From contig JAKORQ010000194.1 of assembly GCA_029777755.1 (NCBI GenBank), positions 1 to 8,481 of the forward strand: 8,481 nt of DNA, in the 5' to 3' direction. Numbering within the stretch: position 1 is the stretch's first letter; each line of letters opens with the position of its first letter. Positions 6,358 to 8,481 of this stretch are shown here, piece by piece. The notes below the pieces were generated by a model. That model was not told where the DNA came from, did no database searches, and saw nothing but the letters and a program-made list of their open reading frames with translations. This DNA comes from Planctomycetota bacterium (GTDB taxonomy: Bacteria; Planctomycetota; Phycisphaerae; Tepidisphaerales; Tepidisphaeraceae). The position numbers were made by a program, and so were the translations under genes.

Positions 6358-7143
6358 ATGAATTACGGACCATTACTTTTTCTGGGAGTATTCCTCACCT
6401 TCGCCGGGGCATGGATCGGTATGGTGTACATGCCAACCATCACCCTGAACCAGGTCCAGGCCACCGTGCAGGAAGGCGCCACTGTCTCCAATCCCCGCCC
6501 ATACAACGGGCAGGAGCAGCTGGGCCGAATCGTCTATCAGCGCGAAGGCTGCGTATATTGCCACACGCAGCAGATTCGCGGCGGAAAGTTCAACAATGAC
6601 CAGCTGCGCGGATGGGGATCGCGCCGCAGCCATCCGCAGGACTACATCTATGACTACCCGGTGCTGCTGGGAACCATGCGTACCGGCCCGGACCTGATAA
6701 ATATCGGCGCCCGTCAGCCAAACCAGAACTGGCAGCACACGCACCTGTACGATCCGCAGCTCATCACCCCCGGTTCGGTGATGGCGCCGTTCCGCTTCCT
6801 CTACACGAAGAAGAAGATCGGCTCCGTGCCTTCGCCGGATGCACTGGTGTTCAACTATGTCTTCGTCACCATCGAGCAGGATGAACAGAAGGTGCTGGAG
6901 GAACTGACCAACGCCGGCTTCGTCCCGGTGGAGAAGCGCGACGGGAAATGGGTCGGGCAGTTCGACCCGGCCGATCGCGAAACCCTCGCCCAGATCCCCG
7001 GCGTGAAGGCGGTTGAGCCTTACGTGGAGGATGGCTACGAGATTGTGCCGACTGAGGATGCAAAGAACCTGGTTGCCTATCTTCTCAGCCTGGACAGGAC
7101 CTACGACGTGCCGCCGGCCGAGAACTACGGGAGGATTAAGTAA
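6358..7143 (+). CDS. ccoO: cbb3-type oxidase mono-heme cytochrome c subunit II (CcoO)
   Basis: CcoO carries a single heme c on the outer membrane face and feeds electrons to heme b of CcoN. The 261-residue protein starts with a membrane span (about 5-25). The cytochrome domain has GCVYCHTQQIR with the heme motif CVYCH at 65-69, the typical MRTGPDLINIG stretch (107-117) corresponding to the SKRTGPDL of proteobacterial CcoO, and Met142 in PGSVMAPFRFLY as the likely distal ligand. The helix NLVAYLLSL (237-245) closes the fold. From Met142 to that helix there are nearly 100 residues, clearly more than in proteobacterial CcoO (about 200 aa in total); the extra part around 150-232 is mixed charged sequence of unknown role. 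GGAGAG seven bases before the ATG supports the start, 21 bases after ccoN. The stop codon overlaps the next gene's ATG by one base (TAATG). Confidence 0.94.
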   Translation: MNYGPLLFLGVFLTFAGAWIGMVYMPTITLNQVQATVQEGATVSNPRPYNGQEQLGRIVYQREGCVYCHTQQIRGGKFNNDQLRGWGSRRSHPQDYIYDYPVLLGTMRTGPDLINIGARQPNQNWQHTHLYDPQLITPGSVMAPFRFLYTKKKIGSVPSPDALVFNYVFVTIEQDEQKVLEELTNAGFVPVEKRDGKWVGQFDPADRETLAQIPGVKAVEPYVEDGYEIVPTEDAKNLVAYLLSLDRTYDVPPAENYGRIK

Positions 7144-7913
7144 TGGCGGAGAATGCCCCGGAAACTCCCGGCATCAACGAACATGATGAGCCCAAGCCGA
7201 TCAAGCAGCACGGGATGTTGATCGGACACGATACGACGGCAGACCCCACCGACGGTTACGAACCGGTGCCCCTGTGGCTGCTGGCCATCTTCGGCGCTTT
7301 CCTCGCCTGGGGCGGCTGGTATGTCGGCACATTCAACGGCGGCTGGCGGTGGCTCGAGCTGGACGAATACTCCGGCACGGGAACCGGCCCGGCGGCCGCG
7401 CCGGTCGAGGAGGATCCCATCGCCCTCGGAAAGCGCCTGTTCGCCGGCAATTGCGTCTCCTGCCATCAGGCCAATGGCCAGGGCCTGCCCGGCCAGTATC
7501 CCACGCTTAACCGTTCCGAGTGGGTGTTGGGCAACCCCGCCTGGATGAAGCGAATCGTTCTCCAGGGCCTGGAAGGGCCGATCGAGGTCGCCGGCCAGCG
7601 CTACAACAGCGCCATGCCCGGGCTGGGTGCGAAGCTCAACGACAAGCAGGTTGCGGCGATCATCAGCTATGTCCGCACCAACGCCGAATGGGGTAACGAT
7701 GCCTCGCCGGTGACGCCTGAGGAGGTGGCGGCAACACGCGAGGCCACCCGCGGACGAACAACCCCCTGGACGGCATCCGAACTACAGGCCATCCAGACCG
7801 ACGAAGGCCCGGCCCAGGCGCCCGCCAGCGGCCCGTCGACCGGCGAATCGCAGGAGGAGCAAACCCCCGCCGCAACCTCGCCCACCCCGCAGGAAGCGCG
7901 CCAGCCGCAGTAA
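7143..7913 (+). CDS. ccoP: Mono-heme CcoP-like cytochrome c subunit of the cbb3 oxidase
   Basis: This is probably the subunit III of the oxidase, taking electrons from ActE or a soluble cytochrome and passing them to CcoO. The 256-residue protein begins with a polar cytosolic stretch, then DGYEPVPLW (37-45) and a membrane span (about 44-66). This resembles the D-G-x-x-E-x-x-N-P-x-P-x-W-W entry of CcoP; Glu40 may match the glutamate proposed as the proton-channel entrance there. One heme motif follows, CVSCH at 104-108, with Met158 in YNSAMPGLG as likely ligand. Classical CcoP has two hemes, so one domain is absent. The cytochrome domain, with LEGPIEVAGQRYNSAMPG (143-160) and SPVTPEEVAATR (188-199), looks like the class I domains attached to other oxidases or dehydrogenases rather than to CcoP. 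Residues from about 218 on are a Pro/Gln/Glu/Thr-rich disordered tail. GGGAGG at 7129-7134 is eight bases before the ATG. It is the last gene before the terminator. Confidence 0.85.
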   Translation: MAENAPETPGINEHDEPKPIKQHGMLIGHDTTADPTDGYEPVPLWLLAIFGAFLAWGGWYVGTFNGGWRWLELDEYSGTGTGPAAAPVEEDPIALGKRLFAGNCVSCHQANGQGLPGQYPTLNRSEWVLGNPAWMKRIVLQGLEGPIEVAGQRYNSAMPGLGAKLNDKQVAAIISYVRTNAEWGNDASPVTPEEVAATREATRGRTTPWTASELQAIQTDEGPAQAPASGPSTGESQEEQTPAATSPTPQEARQPQ

Positions 7914-7942
7914 TCGCGGCCAACACAATCCAGACTCTATCG

Positions 7943-7979
7943 CCAGCCATCCCCATGCCCGGGATGGCTGGTTTTTCTT
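7943..7979 (+). terminator. Intrinsic terminator of the act-cco operon
   Basis: A perfect 11-bp stem (CCAGCCATCCC at 7943-7953 with GGGATGGCTGG at 7961-7971) encloses a 7-base loop and is followed at once by TTTTTCTT at 7972-7979. It starts 29 bases after the last stop codon. It is the only clear Rho-independent terminator in the window, which argues that the genes from actC to ccoP share a transcript end here and that the following gene has its own promoter. Confidence 0.93.
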
Positions 7980-8001
7980 GAGCGGTTCCACCTGAACTGG
8001 A

Positions 8002-8021
8002 GCGGGCGGTCCAGCGCCCGC
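8002..8021. repeat. Short GC-rich inverted repeat
   Basis: GCGGGCG (8002-8008) pairs perfectly with CGCCCGC (8015-8021) around a 6-base loop. No T run follows on either strand, so it is not an intrinsic terminator. It may stabilise the 3' end of read-through transcripts or be chance in GC-rich DNA. Confidence 0.4.
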
Positions 8022-8121
8022 CGGACTTCGCATCGGCAGAGGTCCGCCCCGAGTTGCATCCACATTGACCGGCATCGGGCGATTGCTCAGTTGCTCCATG
8101 ACCAGTGGTGTCGCCGTCACA

Positions 8122-8156
8122 AAATCACGTAGAAAAGCGCTTTATTGGCGTGATTT
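8122..8156. promoter_or_regulatory. Nested palindrome resembling a LacI-family operator
   Basis: The core AAAGCGCTTT (8134-8143) is a perfect 10-bp palindrome with a central CG step, the form typical of LacI/GalR-family operators. It lies inside a second perfect dyad, AAATCACG (8122-8129) and CGTGATTT (8149-8156), whose centre is within half a base of the core's centre. It is about 83 bases before the start of the downstream GH130-like gene and past the terminator of the upstream operon, so it most likely controls the former, perhaps as a sugar-responsive repressor site. The regulator is not encoded in the window, so its identity is inference. Confidence 0.5.
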
Positions 8157-8238
8157 CCGCGATTTAGTCGTTAACATGTGCCCGACAGGCGGACGTAGAA
8201 GCCGGCCGCCGCCATCTGTGGTTTCAATTGAGGTTTAC

Positions 8239-8481
8239 ATGCTGAAGATCACTCGCCATCCGGATAACCCGATCATCAAGCCCAATCCCGACCTGCCCTG
8301 GATGTCGGAGATGACCATGAACCCCGGTGTGTGGTACGACGGCGAGACGTTCCACATGCTCTTCACCGGGCGGGGTAAGGATTCGCCGATGGTCCTGGGG
8401 TATGCCTCCAGCCGCGATGGCGTGAAGTTCGACATTCGCCCCGAGCCGGCCATGGTTCCCGTGAAGGATGGGGAGGGGTTC
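8239..8481 (+). CDS. GH130-like glycosidase/phosphorylase, 5' part
   Basis: This is the first 81 codons of a gene that runs out of the window. The sequence begins with ITRHPDNPIIKP and continues with MTMNPGVWYDGETFHMLFTG (25-44) and LGYASSRDGVKFDI (54-67). This run of N-P-I, then N-P-G with a D-G pair and an aromatic strand, then L-G-Y-A-x-S-x-D-G-x-x-F is the opening of a five-bladed beta-propeller of the GH130 type, a family of beta-mannoside phosphorylases and hydrolases. GH43-like or GH32-like propellers share part of the pattern, so the family is likely but the substrate cannot be told; the catalytic acid lies beyond the part visible. No signal peptide is seen, which suggests a cytosolic enzyme. 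GAGG at 8230-8233, five bases before the ATG, supports the start. The gene is separated from the respiratory operon by a terminator and probably belongs to a sugar-use locus under the palindrome upstream. Confidence 0.78.
   Translation, partial: MLKITRHPDNPIIKPNPDLPWMSEMTMNPGVWYDGETFHMLFTGRGKDSPMVLGYASSRDGVKFDIRPEPAMVPVKDGEGF

Larger units (their letters stand above)
7980..8238. other. Intergenic region between the respiratory operon and the GH130-like gene
   Basis: No gene is seen on either strand in these 259 bases. The segment holds a GC-rich hairpin at 8002-8021, an AT-richer stretch at about 8118-8180 with an operator-like nested palindrome, and a short GC-rich leader before the next gene. 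The promoter of the downstream gene should be in or just after the AT-richer stretch. I could not find a well-spaced -35/-10 pair: TTGGCG (8145-8150) and TAACAT (8172-8177) are 21 bases apart. Confidence 0.6.

Noticed and set aside
8002..8021. GC-rich hairpin as a second terminator
   Set aside because: It has no T run on either side; the terminator at 7943-7979 is enough.
8145..8177. Promoter from TTGGCG (-35) and TAACAT (-10)
   Set aside because: The spacing of 21 bases is too long for a standard sigma-70 promoter and both boxes are imperfect; a promoter is likely nearby but not this pair with confidence.

Overview
The window is one long forward-strand respiratory operon (about 109-7913), closed by a strong intrinsic terminator, followed by the start of an unrelated sugar-metabolism gene. 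All genes are on the + strand. The DNA is GC-rich and the genes prefer G/C at the third codon position. The combination of Alternative Complex III (ACIII) with a divergent cbb3-type oxidase, and of a GH130-type gene behind a LacI-like palindrome, suggests Planctomycetota (perhaps Phycisphaerae) or a PVC relative. This is an inference from gene content; no taxonomic marker is present.

Region 1 (1-4148) holds the distal part of an ACIII operon: actC, actD, actE and actF. ActC and ActF are the two NrfD/PsrC-like polytopic membrane subunits, ActD is the two-helix DUF3341-type subunit, and ActE is a mono-heme cytochrome c. The pentaheme ActA and the iron-sulfur/molybdopterin-like ActB would be expected just upstream of the window. 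ACIII oxidises menaquinol or ubiquinol and reduces a c-type cytochrome or the oxidase itself, replacing the bc1 complex.

Region 2 (4164-7913) follows without a terminator. It holds a 118-aa single-span protein of unknown role, a CcoS-like assembly protein, CcoN (catalytic subunit with all heme and CuB ligands), CcoO (mono-heme c) and a mono-heme CcoP-like cytochrome. The orf118-ccoS and ccoS-ccoN junctions are ATGA overlaps and ccoO-ccoP is a TAATG overlap. Together the genes encode a quinol-to-oxygen route: quinol, ACIII, ActE, CcoP/CcoO hemes, CcoN, O2. The fused layout suggests an ACIII-cbb3 supercomplex.

Region 3 (7914-8481) has an 11-bp-stem terminator, about 260 bp without a gene but with a GC-rich hairpin and a nested palindrome resembling a LacI-family operator, and then the first 81 codons of a GH130-like beta-propeller protein cut by the window end.

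The points most worth a second look are a Glu-to-Gln change in CcoN at the position of the glutamate near the proximal heme b3 histidine, the hybrid mono-heme CcoP, the unassigned 118-aa protein at the ACIII/cbb3 junction, an ActE that lacks a lipobox cysteine, and the operator-like dyad before the glycosidase gene.
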